NCBI GenBank assembly: GCA_017165825.1
Contig: CM029386.1
Coordinates: 17,498,601-17,562,600, forward strand
Reading direction: 5' to 3'
From: Hepsetus odoe
Lineage: Eukaryota; Chordata; Actinopteri; Characiformes; Hepsetidae
Length of the DNA: 64,000 bases
Under the pieces are notes generated by a model. The model worked only from the letters and a program-made list of their open reading frames with translations, was not told the DNA's origin and ran no database searches. This document shows, piece after piece, positions 22,215 to 32,120 of the stretch. Both the position numbers and the translations under genes were made by a program. Position 1 is the stretch's first letter, and each line of letters begins with the position of its first letter.

Positions 22215-25200
22215 AATGGTCGACAAGTCAAGTCAAGTCAAGTCAAGTAGGATTTTATTGTCATTTCAGCCATATACACAGTACACAGTGAAACGAAATA
22301 ACGTTCCTCCAGGACCCTGGTGCTACACACAAGACAAGACACAACACAAGACACAAGACAACATAAGACACAACACGGGGCAACAAGTGCAGACAAGACA
22401 GACAAGACAGACAACAACAGACGGCACGACAGACAGTACATTCATCCGTGGAAGGCTGCAGTGTTGTGGAACAAAGCAGCCCAGGCACATTATGGTGTAG
22501 CAGTGTAGTGGAGCGGTGTTACTGTAAAACTTAAAGTTACTTAAAGTGCAAGAGTGCAACACGAGATAAATAAATAAATACAGAATGAAAAGTGGAGGAA
22601 GTGGTGGGTGAAGTGGTGGGTTTAAGAGTTTTGTATTATTGGTGGGTTTTTAAGAGTCCATGATATTGGTGGTTCCAGAGTTCAACAGTCTGATGGCCAG
22701 GGGGAAGAAACTATTTCCCATCCTGGAAGTGGAGGCCCGTATGCTGCGGAACCTTTTCCCGGATGGCAGGAGGGAGAAGAGAGTGTGGGAAGGGTGGGAG
22801 GGATCATCCACAATGCTGGTTGCTTTGCGGATGCAGCGAGCGGTGAAAATGTCTTGTACAGAGGGCAGAGAGACCCCGATGATCTTCTCAGCTGTTCTCA
22901 CTACCCGTTGTAGGGACTTGCGGTCTAAGACGTTGCAATTCCCGTACCAGGCAGTAATGCAGCTGCTCAGGATGCTCTCGATGGTTCCTCTGTAGAAGAT
23001 GGTGAGGATGGAAGGTGGGAGATGGGCTTTCCTCAGTCTGCGCAGGAAGTAGAGGCGCTGCTGGGCTTTCTTTGTGATGGAGCTGGTGTTGAGGGACCAC
23101 GTGAGGTTGTCGGTGATGTGAACACCAAGAAACTTGGTGCTCTGGACCAACTCCACAGGTGAGGTGTTGATGATAAGTGGAGTGTGGTCCCGACGTGATC
23201 TCCTGAAGTCAACAACCATCTCTTTAGTCTTGTCGACGTTCAGAGACAGGTTGTTGGTTCTGCACCAGTCCGTCAGCTCTTGTATCTCCTCTCTGTAAGC
23301 TGCCTCGTCTCCACCGCTGATCAGACCCACCACGGTTGTATCATCAGCGAATTTGATGATGTGGTTCGAGCTGTGCTTGGCTGCACAGTCGTGGGTCATC
23401 AGTGTGAACAGCAGTGGGCTGAGCACACAGCCCTGGGGGGCTCCTGTGCTCAGTGTGATGGTGTTGGAGGTGCTGCTACTGATCCTGACTGACTGGGGTC
23501 TCCCAGTCAGGAAGTCCAGGATCCAGTTACAGAGGGAGGTGTTCAGGCCAAGCAGCCTCAGCTTCTCACTCAGGTGCTGAGGGATGATGGTGTTGAATGC
23601 TGAACTGTAGTCGATGAACAGCATTCTGACGTAACTGTCCTTTCTGTCAAGATGAGAAAGGGCCAGATGGAGGGTGGTGGAGATTGCATCGTCCGTTGAA
23701 CGGTTGGGACGATACGCAAACTGCAGGGGGTCTAGTGAGGAGGGGATCTGGGACTTGATGTGCCTCATGACCAGCTTCTCGAAGCACTTCATGATGATGG
23801 GTGTGAGTGCGACGGGACGATAGTCGTTGAGGCAGGAGATGGATGGTTTCTTAGGCACTGGAATGATGCTGGTGGTCTTGAAGCACCTTGGAACAACAGT
23901 GGTGCTCAGAGAGGTGTTGAAGATGTCAGTGAGAACAACTGCCAGCTGTTCTGCACATCCTCTGAGCACTCGACCTTGAATATTGTCTGGACCGGCAGCT
24001 TTTCGTGGGTTGACTCTGAGAAGAGATCTTCTCACCTCGGCTGTGGTCAGACGGAGAATCTGGTCGTTCGGAGGAGGGGTGGTCTTCCTCATTCTCGTGT
24101 CGTTCGCTGCATCAAACCGTGCGTAGAAGTGGTTCAGCGCATCTGGGAGGGAGGGGTCACCGTCACAGGCAGGTGGAGATGTCCTGTAGTTGGTGAGGGC
24201 CTGGATGCCCTGCCACATGCGCCGTGTGTCACCAGTGTACTTGAAGTGGCCATGGATTCTCTCTGCGTGAGCTCGCTTCGCCGCTCTGATGGCCCGAGAC
24301 AGGTTTGCCCTCGCTTTTCTTAGGGCGGCCTCGTCCCCTGACTTGAAGGCCTTGTCCCGGGTTCTTAGGAGTCTGCGCAGCTCCGCAGTCATCCATGGCT
24401 TTTGGTTGGGTCGTGTTATGATGAACTTGGAGACAGTAACATCCTCAATGCACTTGCTGATGTAGCCAGTCACTGAAGCTGTGTACTCCTCCAGGTTGAT
24501 GGAGTCACCGTAGGTTGCAGCCTCCCTAAACATGTCCCAGTCGGTGCGTTCGAAGCAGTCCTGAAGAGCAGAGATGGCTCCTGTGGGCCAGGTCTTTACT
24601 TGCTTCAGGGTGGGTCTCACGCGCCTGACGATGGGTCTGTACGCTGGGATCAGCAGCACAGAGATGTGGTCTGAGTGTCCGAGGTGGGGGCGGGGCTCCG
24701 CTCTGTACGCGCCGGCCAGGTTTGTGTAAACACAGTCCAGCGTGTTTTCCCCCCTCGTTGCAAAGTTCACATGTTGATGGAATTTAGGGAGAACTGACCT
24801 GAGATTTGCATGGTTGAAATCTCCGGCAACAATAAATAATCCGTCTGGGTGGTAGTTTTGGAGTCCGCTGATAATTCCATAAAGTTCAGCCAGCGCGCTG
24901 TTAGCATTAGCGCTGTTAGCGCTAGCGCTGGGTGGGATGTATACCGCCGAAATAAACACTGTAGAGAACTCCCTGGGCAAATAAAACGGTCTGCACCTGA
25001 CTGTTATCACCTCCAGCAGTGTTGAGCAGTGTACTGAGACCAGCACAGCGTTTGTACACCATTGTGTGTTTACGTAAACACACAGCCCCCCTCCGCGGGT
25101 CTTTCCGGACAGAGCGGAGTTTCTGTCCGCACAAAACGCGGAGAGTCCGGCGAGCTGGATGGCGGTGTCCGGAACGCTGTCGCTGAGCCATGTCTCCGTA

Positions 25201-25690
25201 AAAACAAAAACACAGCAGTCCCTGTACTCACGCTGGGTGTTCAGCTGGAGTCGTATACAGTCCAGTTTATTATCCAGGGAGCGGACATTGGCGAGGAGGA
25301 CGGACGGGATAGCCGGTCGGCTAGCGTTAGCCTTGAGCTGAGCCCGGACCCCAGCACGCTTGCCGCGTTTCTGTTTCCTCTCACACCGCTTCCTATGTCC
25401 TCTCAGTCGGCCAGGTTCAGCAGGCGATCTCGGGGACTGAAGGCCTGGTCTTCTCAGCACGCCGAACTCCCGTAGCGTTGTTCGGAGAGTCGCTGGAAGA
25501 CTGAATCCTGGCTGATTCCTGAGCTCCAGCAGTGTTTGGCGGTTAAGTTTAAGAGCATTCACGGATGTGACGCTCATGTGCAAGTCTTACGGTGAAAAGT
25601 AGTCGGATGAAAGACTTTTTACAGACTTTAGCACCAAAGTTTGGACCCCGGAGCGGCCGCTGCGTGTTACCGCGCCGCCATCTTGGGTTG
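22215..25690 (-). mobile_element. L2/CR1-superfamily LINE, near full length
   Basis: A non-LTR retrotransposon in minus orientation. The single ORF is at 22650-25583. The 3' UTR contains CCAGGACCCTGGTGCTAC-type sequence read in reverse. It ends with ACAATAAAATCCTACTTGAC followed by (TTGAC)n, the usual tail of this fish family, so the 3' end is at about 22225. The 5' end is near 25690, where GC-rich sequence (GCGGCCGC at 25655) gives way to AAGATATAAG repeats. No clear target-site duplication was seen. Confidence 0.9.
22650..25583 (-). CDS. LINE ORF: AP endonuclease and reverse transcriptase
   Basis: The 977-residue frame has no stop. An N-terminal basic region is followed by an APE-type endonuclease: LANVRSLDNK (97-106), TETWL (129-133), GDFNHAN (254-260) and the catalytic GHSDHI (302-307). 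The reverse transcriptase has PRKAAGPDNI, NDYRPVALTP, FIDYSSAFNT, STGAPQGCVLSP and the FADD box at 745-748. The C-terminal region ends LPSGKRFRSIRAS. In cells such proteins nick DNA and prime cDNA synthesis from the LINE RNA. The start MHMSVTSVNA is the first ATG of the frame. The intact catalytic residues suggest recent insertion. Assignment within the L2, Maui or Rex1 groups is from memory of typical fish sequences and needs a phylogeny. Confidence 0.93.
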   Translation of the reverse strand: MHMSVTSVNALKLNRQTLLELRNQPGFSLPATLRTTLREFGVLRRPGLQSPRSPAEPGRLRGHRKRCERKQKRGKRAGVRAQLKANASRPAIPSVLLANVRSLDNKLDCIRLQLNTQREYRDCCVFVFTETWLSDSVPDTAIQLAGLSAFCADRNSALSGKTRGGGLCVYVNTQWCTNAVLVSVHCSTLLEVITVRCRPFYLPREFSTVFISAVYIPPSASANSANANSALAELYGIISGLQNYHPDGLFIVAGDFNHANLRSVLPKFHQHVNFATRGENTLDCVYTNLAGAYRAEPRPHLGHSDHISVLLIPAYRPIVRRVRPTLKQVKTWPTGAISALQDCFERTDWDMFREAATYGDSINLEEYTASVTGYISKCIEDVTVSKFIITRPNQKPWMTAELRRLLRTRDKAFKSGDEAALRKARANLSRAIRAAKRAHAERIHGHFKYTGDTRRMWQGIQALTNYRTSPPACDGDPSLPDALNHFYARFDAANDTRMRKTTPPPNDQILRLTTAEVRRSLLRVNPRKAAGPDNIQGRVLRGCAEQLAVVLTDIFNTSLSTTVVPRCFKTTSIIPVPKKPSISCLNDYRPVALTPIIMKCFEKLVMRHIKSQIPSSLDPLQFAYRPNRSTDDAISTTLHLALSHLDRKDSYVRMLFIDYSSAFNTIIPQHLSEKLRLLGLNTSLCNWILDFLTGRPQSVRISSSTSNTITLSTGAPQGCVLSPLLFTLMTHDCAAKHSSNHIIKFADDTTVVGLISGGDEAAYREEIQELTDWCRTNNLSLNVDKTKEMVVDFRRSRRDHTPLIINTSPVELVQSTKFLGVHITDNLTWSLNTSSITKKAQQRLYFLRRLRKAHLPPSILTIFYRGTIESILSSCITAWYGNCNVLDRKSLQRVVRTAEKIIGVSLPSVQDIFTARCIRKATSIVDDPSHPSHTLFSLLPSGKRFRSIRASTSRMGNSFFPLAIRLLNSGTTNIMDS

Positions 25691-25784
25691 CAAGATATAA
25701 GATATAAGGACGGGTATATGTAGGCACATACAAGCTTTTAGTGAGTGTGGGCGCGCGTGTGGTGTGTGTGTGTGTGATTGAGTG

Positions 25785-25833
<49 letters not shown>

Positions 25834-25975
25834 GAGAGAGATTTTAAGGCTGGCTGTGTGAACCGGGGGTGAACAAGATATAAGGACGGGTATATGTAGG
25901 CACATAGTGGTAGATGGTAGAAGAAGAGAGAAGAATAGAGAATATATATACATACAAACACACACACACAACTAC
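25690..25975. repeat. GT and GA tracts between two direct repeats
   Basis: AAGATATAAGGACGGGTATA then TGTAGGCACATA occurs twice, near 25699-25730 and 25877-25908. Between the copies lie (GT)n and (GA)n runs. A short CA run follows at 25960. Confidence 0.85.
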
Positions 25976-26335
25976 ACTATATACACTAAAAACGGGATGT
26001 GAACAGAACCTTGAAAAGTTACTACATCAAAAGTTACATACAAATTGTCTGTAGCGGACTGTTCCCTCTTTAAGTGCTGAGTGGGACCAAGGCCACTCCT
26101 ACCAATTCACACCTAATTACTTCCTGATTTCAGCGTACAGAGTGAAACCAGTCAAACAAAGACTGCCAAAAACACACCAATAACAAGCACCCAAAGTTAG
26201 AACTCAAGTAGCAGGAAGATAAACAACAGACAAATCAAGCTAACTTACCAAGCATGAAGAGTCAAGTGGAATTAGGAAGCACAACTTAACACCGTATTAA
26301 CACCGTACTGTGGGTCAGCGTTCATAAGGGTACAT
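25976..26335. other. No gene recognised
   Basis: This A-rich sequence carries no open frame or repeat that I recognise. It lies between the LINE 5' flank and a short dispersed repeat. Confidence 0.4.
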
Positions 26336-26339
26336 GGCA

Positions 26340-26512
26340 TTACCCACAACTATATGACAACCACTGGAGATAGCATAGCAACCGGATAGTAAGTGCACAG
26401 CAACCACCTGCAAAACCATTAAAGCCAACCAGCAACATCTTAGCAACCACCTGGGAAACCAGGATAACTCTTTTGCAAAGCCCTAGCAACAACCAGGGAC
26501 ACCATATCATAT
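26340..26512 (-). repeat. GGTTGCTAGG-type dispersed repeat
   Basis: Irregular repeats of AGCAACCACCTG, AGCAACATCTTAGCAACC and AGCAACAACCAGGG run through the segment. These are the reverse complement of the motif seen at 20.8 kb. Confidence 0.6.
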
Positions 26513-26636
26513 CATTCATTGGGTTCCTGAGCAAAACCCTTAACCCCAAGTTGCTCCAGGTGGGCCGGCCCAGTAGTGGATAAACGTAAGTCGCTCTGGA
26601 TAAGAGTGTCAGCTAAATGCTGTAAATGTCAGTGTT
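26512..26636 (+). repeat. SINE family B, 3' part
   Basis: The copy retains TGGGTTCCTGAGCAAAACCC, the CTGGATAAGAGTGTCAGCTA tail block and AATGCTGTAAATGTCAG. The AT-rich array begins directly at its end. Confidence 0.7.
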
Positions 26637-29138
26637 TATATAGTGTATATAGAGACAGTTTATATAGTATACAGTGTATATAGAGACAGTTTATATAGTA
26701 TATAGTGTATATAGTGACAGTTTATATAGTATATAGTGTATATAGAGACAGTTTATATAGTATACAGTGTATATAAAGACAGTTTATATAGTATATAGTG
26801 TATATAGTACAGTTTATATAGTATATAGTGTATATAGACAGTTTATATAGTATATAGTGTATATTTAGACAGTTTATATAGTATATAGTGTATATAGAGA
26901 CAGTTTATATAGTATATAGTGTATATTTAGACAATTTATATAGTATATAGTGTATATAGTACAGTTTATATAGTATATAGTGTATATAGAGACAGTTTAT
27001 ATAGTATATAGTGTATATTTAGACAGTTTATATAGTATATAGTGTATATAGAGACAGTTTATGTAGTATATAGTGTATATAGTAGTTTATATAGTATATT
27101 GTGTATATAGAGACAGTTTATATAGTATATAGGGTATATAGTACAGTTTATGTAGTATATAGTGTATATAATACAGTTTATATAGTATATATAGTGTATA
27201 TAGAGACAGTTTATATAGTACAGTGTATATAGAGACAGTTTATATAGTATATAGTGTATATAGAGAGTTTATATAGTATATAGTGTATATTGAGACAGTT
27301 TATATAGTATACAGTGTATATAGAGACAGTTTATATAGTATGTAGAGTATATAGAGACAGTTTATATAGTATATAGTGTATATAGTATAGCTAATATAGA
27401 TATAGTGTATATAGTACAGTTTATATAGTATATAGTGTATATTTAGACAGTTTATATAGTATATAGTGTATATAGTACAGTTTATACAGTATATAGTGTA
27501 TATAGACAGTTTATATAGTATATAGTATATTTAGACAGTTTATATAGTATACAGTGTATATAGAGACAGTTTATATAGTATATAGTGTATATAGAGAGTT
27601 TATATAGTATATAGTGTATATTGAGACAGTTTATATAGTATATAGTGTATATAGAGACAGTTTATATAGTATGTAGTGTATATAGAGACAGTTTATATAG
27701 TATATAGTGTATATAGAGAGTTTATATAGTATACAGTGTATATAGAGACAGTTTATATAGTATATAGTGTATATAGTACAGTTAATATAGAATACAGTGT
27801 ATGTAGAGACAGTTTATATAGTATACAGTATATATAGAGACAGTTTATATAGTATATAGTGTATATAGAGACAGTATATAGTATACAGTGTATATAGAGA
27901 CAGTTTATATAGTATATAGTAAATATAGAGTTTATATAGTATACAGTGTATATAGAGACAGTTTATATAGTATATAGTGTATATAGAGACAGTTTATATA
28001 GTATAAGCAGTGTATATAGAGACAGTTTATATAGTATATAGTGTATATAGTACAGTTAATATAGAATATAGTGTATATAGAGACAGTTTGTATAGTATAC
28101 AGTATATATAGAGACAGTTTATATAGTATATAGTGTATATAGAGACAGTTTATATAGTATACAGTGTATATAGAGACAGTTTATATAGTATATAGTGAAT
28201 ATAGAGAGTTTATATAGTATACAGTGTATATAGAGACAGTTTATATATTATATAGTGTATATAGTATAGTTAATATAGTATATAGTGTATATAGTACAGT
28301 TTATATAGTATACAGTGTATATAGAGACAGTTTATATAGTATATAGTGTATAGAGACAGTTTATATAGTATATATATATAGTACAGTTTATATAGTATAT
28401 AGTGTATATAGTACAGTTTATATAGTATATAGTGTATATAGTACAGTTAATATAGAATATAGTGTATATAGAGACAGTTTATATAGTATACACTATATAT
28501 AGAGACAGTTTATATAGTATATAGTGTATATAGAGACAGTTTATATAGTATACAGTGTATATAGGGACAGTTTATATAGTATATAGTGAATATAGAGAGT
28601 TTATATAGTATACAGTGTATATAGAGACAGTTTATATAGTATATAGTGTATATAGAGAGTTTATATAGTATACAGTGTATATAGAGACAGTTTATATGGT
28701 AAATAGTGTATATAGTACAGTTAATATAGTATATAGTGTATATAGTACAGCTTATATAGTATACAGTGTATATAGAGACAGTTTATATAGTATATAGTGT
28801 ATATAGAGACAGTTTATCTAGTATATATATAGTACAGTTTATATAGTATATAGTGTATATAGTACAGTTTATATAGTATATAGTGTATATAGTACAGTTA
28901 ATATAGAATATAGTGTATATAGAGACAGTTTATATGGTATATAGTGTATATAGAGACAGTTTATATAGTATACAGTGTATATAGAGACAGTTTATATAAT
29001 ATATAGTGAATATAGAGAGTTTATATAGCATACAGTGTATATAGAGACAGTTTATATAGTATATAGTGTATATAGAGAGTTTATATAGTATACAGTGTAT
29101 ATAGAGACAGTTTCTATAGTATATATATATATATACAC
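26637..29138. repeat. AT-rich tandem array, about 31-bp unit
   Basis: About 80 units of the type GACAGTTTATATAGTATA plus (T/C)AGTGTATATAGA extend for 2.5 kb. Units differ by ATATAGT insertions, T(T)TAGACAG variants and ATATAGAGAG variants, and are grouped in higher-order blocks of about 150 to 500 bp (for example 27840-28100 and 28480-28700). The unit is rich in self-complementary TATA words. Confidence 0.95.
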
Positions 29139-29139
29139 T

Positions 29140-29375
29140 ATATATGAGAGACAGGGATTATAATGGATGGAGGATGTTGAGGATGGAGCTGCCAGGAAAG
29201 AGGAGAAGAGGAAGAACAAAGAGGAGGTTTATGGACGTGGTGAGAGAGGACATGCAGGTGGTCAGTTTGAAGCAGGAAGATACAGAGGACCGGAAGAAAT
29301 GGAGACAGATGATCCGCTGTGGCAACACCTAAACGGGAGCAGCTGAAAGAAGAAGAAGAAGAAGAAGATTTTCCT
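29140..29375 (+). repeat. RTE-type LINE 3' end
   Basis: The fragment has ELPGKRRRGRTKRRFMDVV coding sequence, GACAGATGATCCGCTGTGGC, AACACCTAAACGGGAGCAGC, then a (GAA)n tail at 29347-29368. It borders the AT array directly. Confidence 0.8.
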
Positions 29376-29456
29376 TGGTTCTTAATTAACTGTAGATTTT
29401 TGCTTTTTCATTCTGTATTTTGTGCCATTAGGTTTGAGAATGGCACTTTAGAAATA

Positions 29457-29499
<43 letters not shown>

Positions 29500-29501
29500 G
29501 T
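29457..29501. repeat. (ATT)n microsatellite
   Basis: About 14 ATT units run from 29457, with one GTT interruption near the end. Confidence 0.95.
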
Positions 29502-29669
29502 TATTCTGTAGATGTTATGCAGTCTTATGAACTGTTAGAGGTCCAGAGTTGTTTTGTGAGGAGGAGATCGTAGCAGTGTGCTCACATTCCCCGCCTTGTC
29601 CTTGTTTTCTGCTGGCATGAATCCCAGCAACCCAGCTGAACTTCCGTAACCCCTTCCAGTACCGCCCAT

Positions 29670-29670
<1 letters not shown>

Positions 29671-29740
<70 letters not shown>
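29671..29740. repeat. (TG)n microsatellite
   Basis: About 35 uninterrupted TG units lie upstream of the second P450 gene. Confidence 0.97.
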
Positions 29741-29743
<3 letters not shown>

Positions 29744-29802
29744 ACACTTTATTTGTCCTTTGGTGAAATGTAGATGGATCAGTGTGAAAGATTTTTTATT
29801 CA

Positions 29803-29890
29803 CTTGCTGGTCCCCGTCTGTCACAGATCACTCCTGTCACTCTTCTCCACCCATTCCAACCTGCCTGCACTCTCTTCTTCTCCACCTTCA
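29803..29890 (-). repeat. RTE-type LINE fragment (minus)
   Basis: GCTGGTCCCCGTCTGTCACA then GATCACTCCTGTCACTCTTC and CACCCATTCCAACCTGCC match the minus-strand LINE copy at 47.5-47.66 kb. Here the GATC/ACTCC site is uninterrupted. Confidence 0.8.
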
Positions 29891-29929
29891 CCGCCTCTAC
29901 ACTGCCTCTGTGTTGTTCTTGCATTGTAT

Positions 29930-30072
29930 GTCTTTCTGTCAGTACTTCAATATGTCCTGTTCTATGAGTTTTTCTACATCATGTTCCTTGTCCTGTTCTG
30001 TGTAGCACCATGTTTCTGGAGGAACGTTCTTCTGTTTCACTGTGGGCTGTGTTTGTGGCTGAAATGGAGAAC
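29930..30072 (+). repeat. Decayed L2 LINE 3' tail
   Basis: GTGTAGCACCATGTTTCTGG then AGGAACGTTCTTCTGTTTCA and CTGTGGGCTGTG match the 3' UTR of the LINE at 22.3 kb with many substitutions. It ends about 210 bases before the start codon of the second P450 gene, so it may lie in that gene's promoter. Confidence 0.65.
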
Positions 30073-30283
30073 CTGTTTGGCTTCTTCTTTGTGTCCCTCT
30101 GGGCTGGGCTTCAGGCCCGTCCCACCGCCGAGGTTTGTGTAACGACGGACTGTGTGTTCAATCATTAGCTCGCGGCTGGGATTTAAAGGCACGCTCTTCT
30201 CAGAGAGCCAAGGTTCCTCTCAGCAAGAAATCTCAGCCGAAACCGTCCAGAGAAGCTGCACCATCCTGAGACGTTCTACAATA

Positions 30284-32086
30284 ATGGGTTCTCTTTGGTT
30301 CTTTTCTGCTGAAACCTGGGCTCTCCTGGTGCTGCTCATAAGTCTTGTGTTTCTGTGAGTGTTTTATGTTTATACAAGTTTCTTTCTTGAAACTAACGTT
30401 AAACCCACAGCCAGGGGTTTCGTTTGTTTGACTGTTTTTATGAAAAACGGACTTTTATATAAACCAGAACAGTTTTATTAGAACTGGAGCAGTTACTGTT
30501 TTCCTACAAGGAACATTAAACAGAAAATATAAAATATATATAATGAATATAGTTTACAACAGGAATATCTTTAAAAAATATTAATATTTTATCATTAAGT
30601 TAAAAACATTACGGAAGTTATAGTTTACTACAATTAGTATAATTGATACATTTTTTTAAAATAGTCTGTTTATTAATAATATACATTTGTTATCCTTAAG
30701 AGAAAATATTAAACATTACTAAAGTTTACAAAGAGAATATCATACTAAAAAAATAAATATATATATTTAAGAAATTTGAAGTTTTTATTTGTAGTTTTTA
30801 GTTTTTATTTAATGTAAAATTTATTTTACTTTTGTAAAATGTAAATCTGTTTTTAATTGATGTATTTTATACACACACGTTTAATTCTACTATTAAATAT
30901 CATTAATATGATTATTAGAACCGTGTGGTTCTCCATTCGTAACCGTCTTTATTCTCCTTTTCAGATACGGGTACTGGCCCTACGGTACATTTAAAAAGTT
31001 AGGAATTCCTGGACCTAAACCGCTCCCATTTATAGGAACCATGTTAGAATATAAGAAGGTGAGTTTAAAAGAACGTTCTAACCTACATCACGTTCTGTTT
31101 CATGTTCTATGCCTCGTTCCATTTCTTGTGTTGTGTTCTTTGTTGTTTTTTGTCTAATACTACATTATGTTCTAGATCATGTTCTATGTCTTGTTCTTTG
31201 TCATGTGAGCTTTACAGAATAAATGGAGATAAGGTGGAGATATCACCCTCACAAAGTAATTACTGAATCTCATTTTCATTTTTAAGGGATTCCAGAATTT
31301 TGATTTAGAGTGCTTCAAGAAATATGGAAAAATCTGGGGGTGAGTGAACGAACTCTTTCTGCCCTTAATGTTTCTTAACATTTTCATATTTGTCTTAGCT
31401 GGTCTCACTACCATCTCCAACCCCTATATCATAGCTGGTCTCACCACAGTCTCCAGCCTGTATTACAAAGTTGGTCCCACTACCGCCTCCAACCCATATA
31501 ACATAGGTGGACTCACTAACATCTCAAACCCATATATCATAACTGGTCACAGTGTTGCCTTCACCCTGTATAACATAGCTGGTCTCACTACCGTCTCCAA
31601 TCCTTATCACATAGCTGGTCTCTAACCCATATATTTGAACTACGGTACAAAAAGAACGATTAAAACCTGCTTTTTCTTTCAGCATTTATGATGGACGCCA
31701 GCCGGTCATGTGCATCATGGACAAGGAGATCCTGAAAACCATCCTGGTGAAGGAGTGTTACTCGCTCTTCACCAACAGACGAGTGCGTCCCCCTTTATCT
31801 GAAACTGTTGGCTTTGTTTAGGGCAGGAAATCCAAAGTGTTGTACGTTGATTTGACTTTTGTCTTTGGGTTCAGAATTTCCGTCTGAATGGCCCTCTGTA
31901 CGACGCCGTGTCCATCGTGGAGAACGAAGACTGGAGGAGGATCCGGAGCATTCTCTCTCCGTCCTTCACCAGCGGGAGACTGAAGGAGGTGTGAGAGCAG
32001 AAATAAGCCATTTACTTTAAAAAAAGTGGAAAACATCAGTGATCTCACTGCAGGCAAAAATAAATAAAGAAATAAATCAGCCACAA

Positions 32087-32120
<34 letters not shown>

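Noticed and set aside
23760..25475. Plus-strand frames of 187 and 137 codons
   Set aside because: They are the antisense of the LINE ORF.
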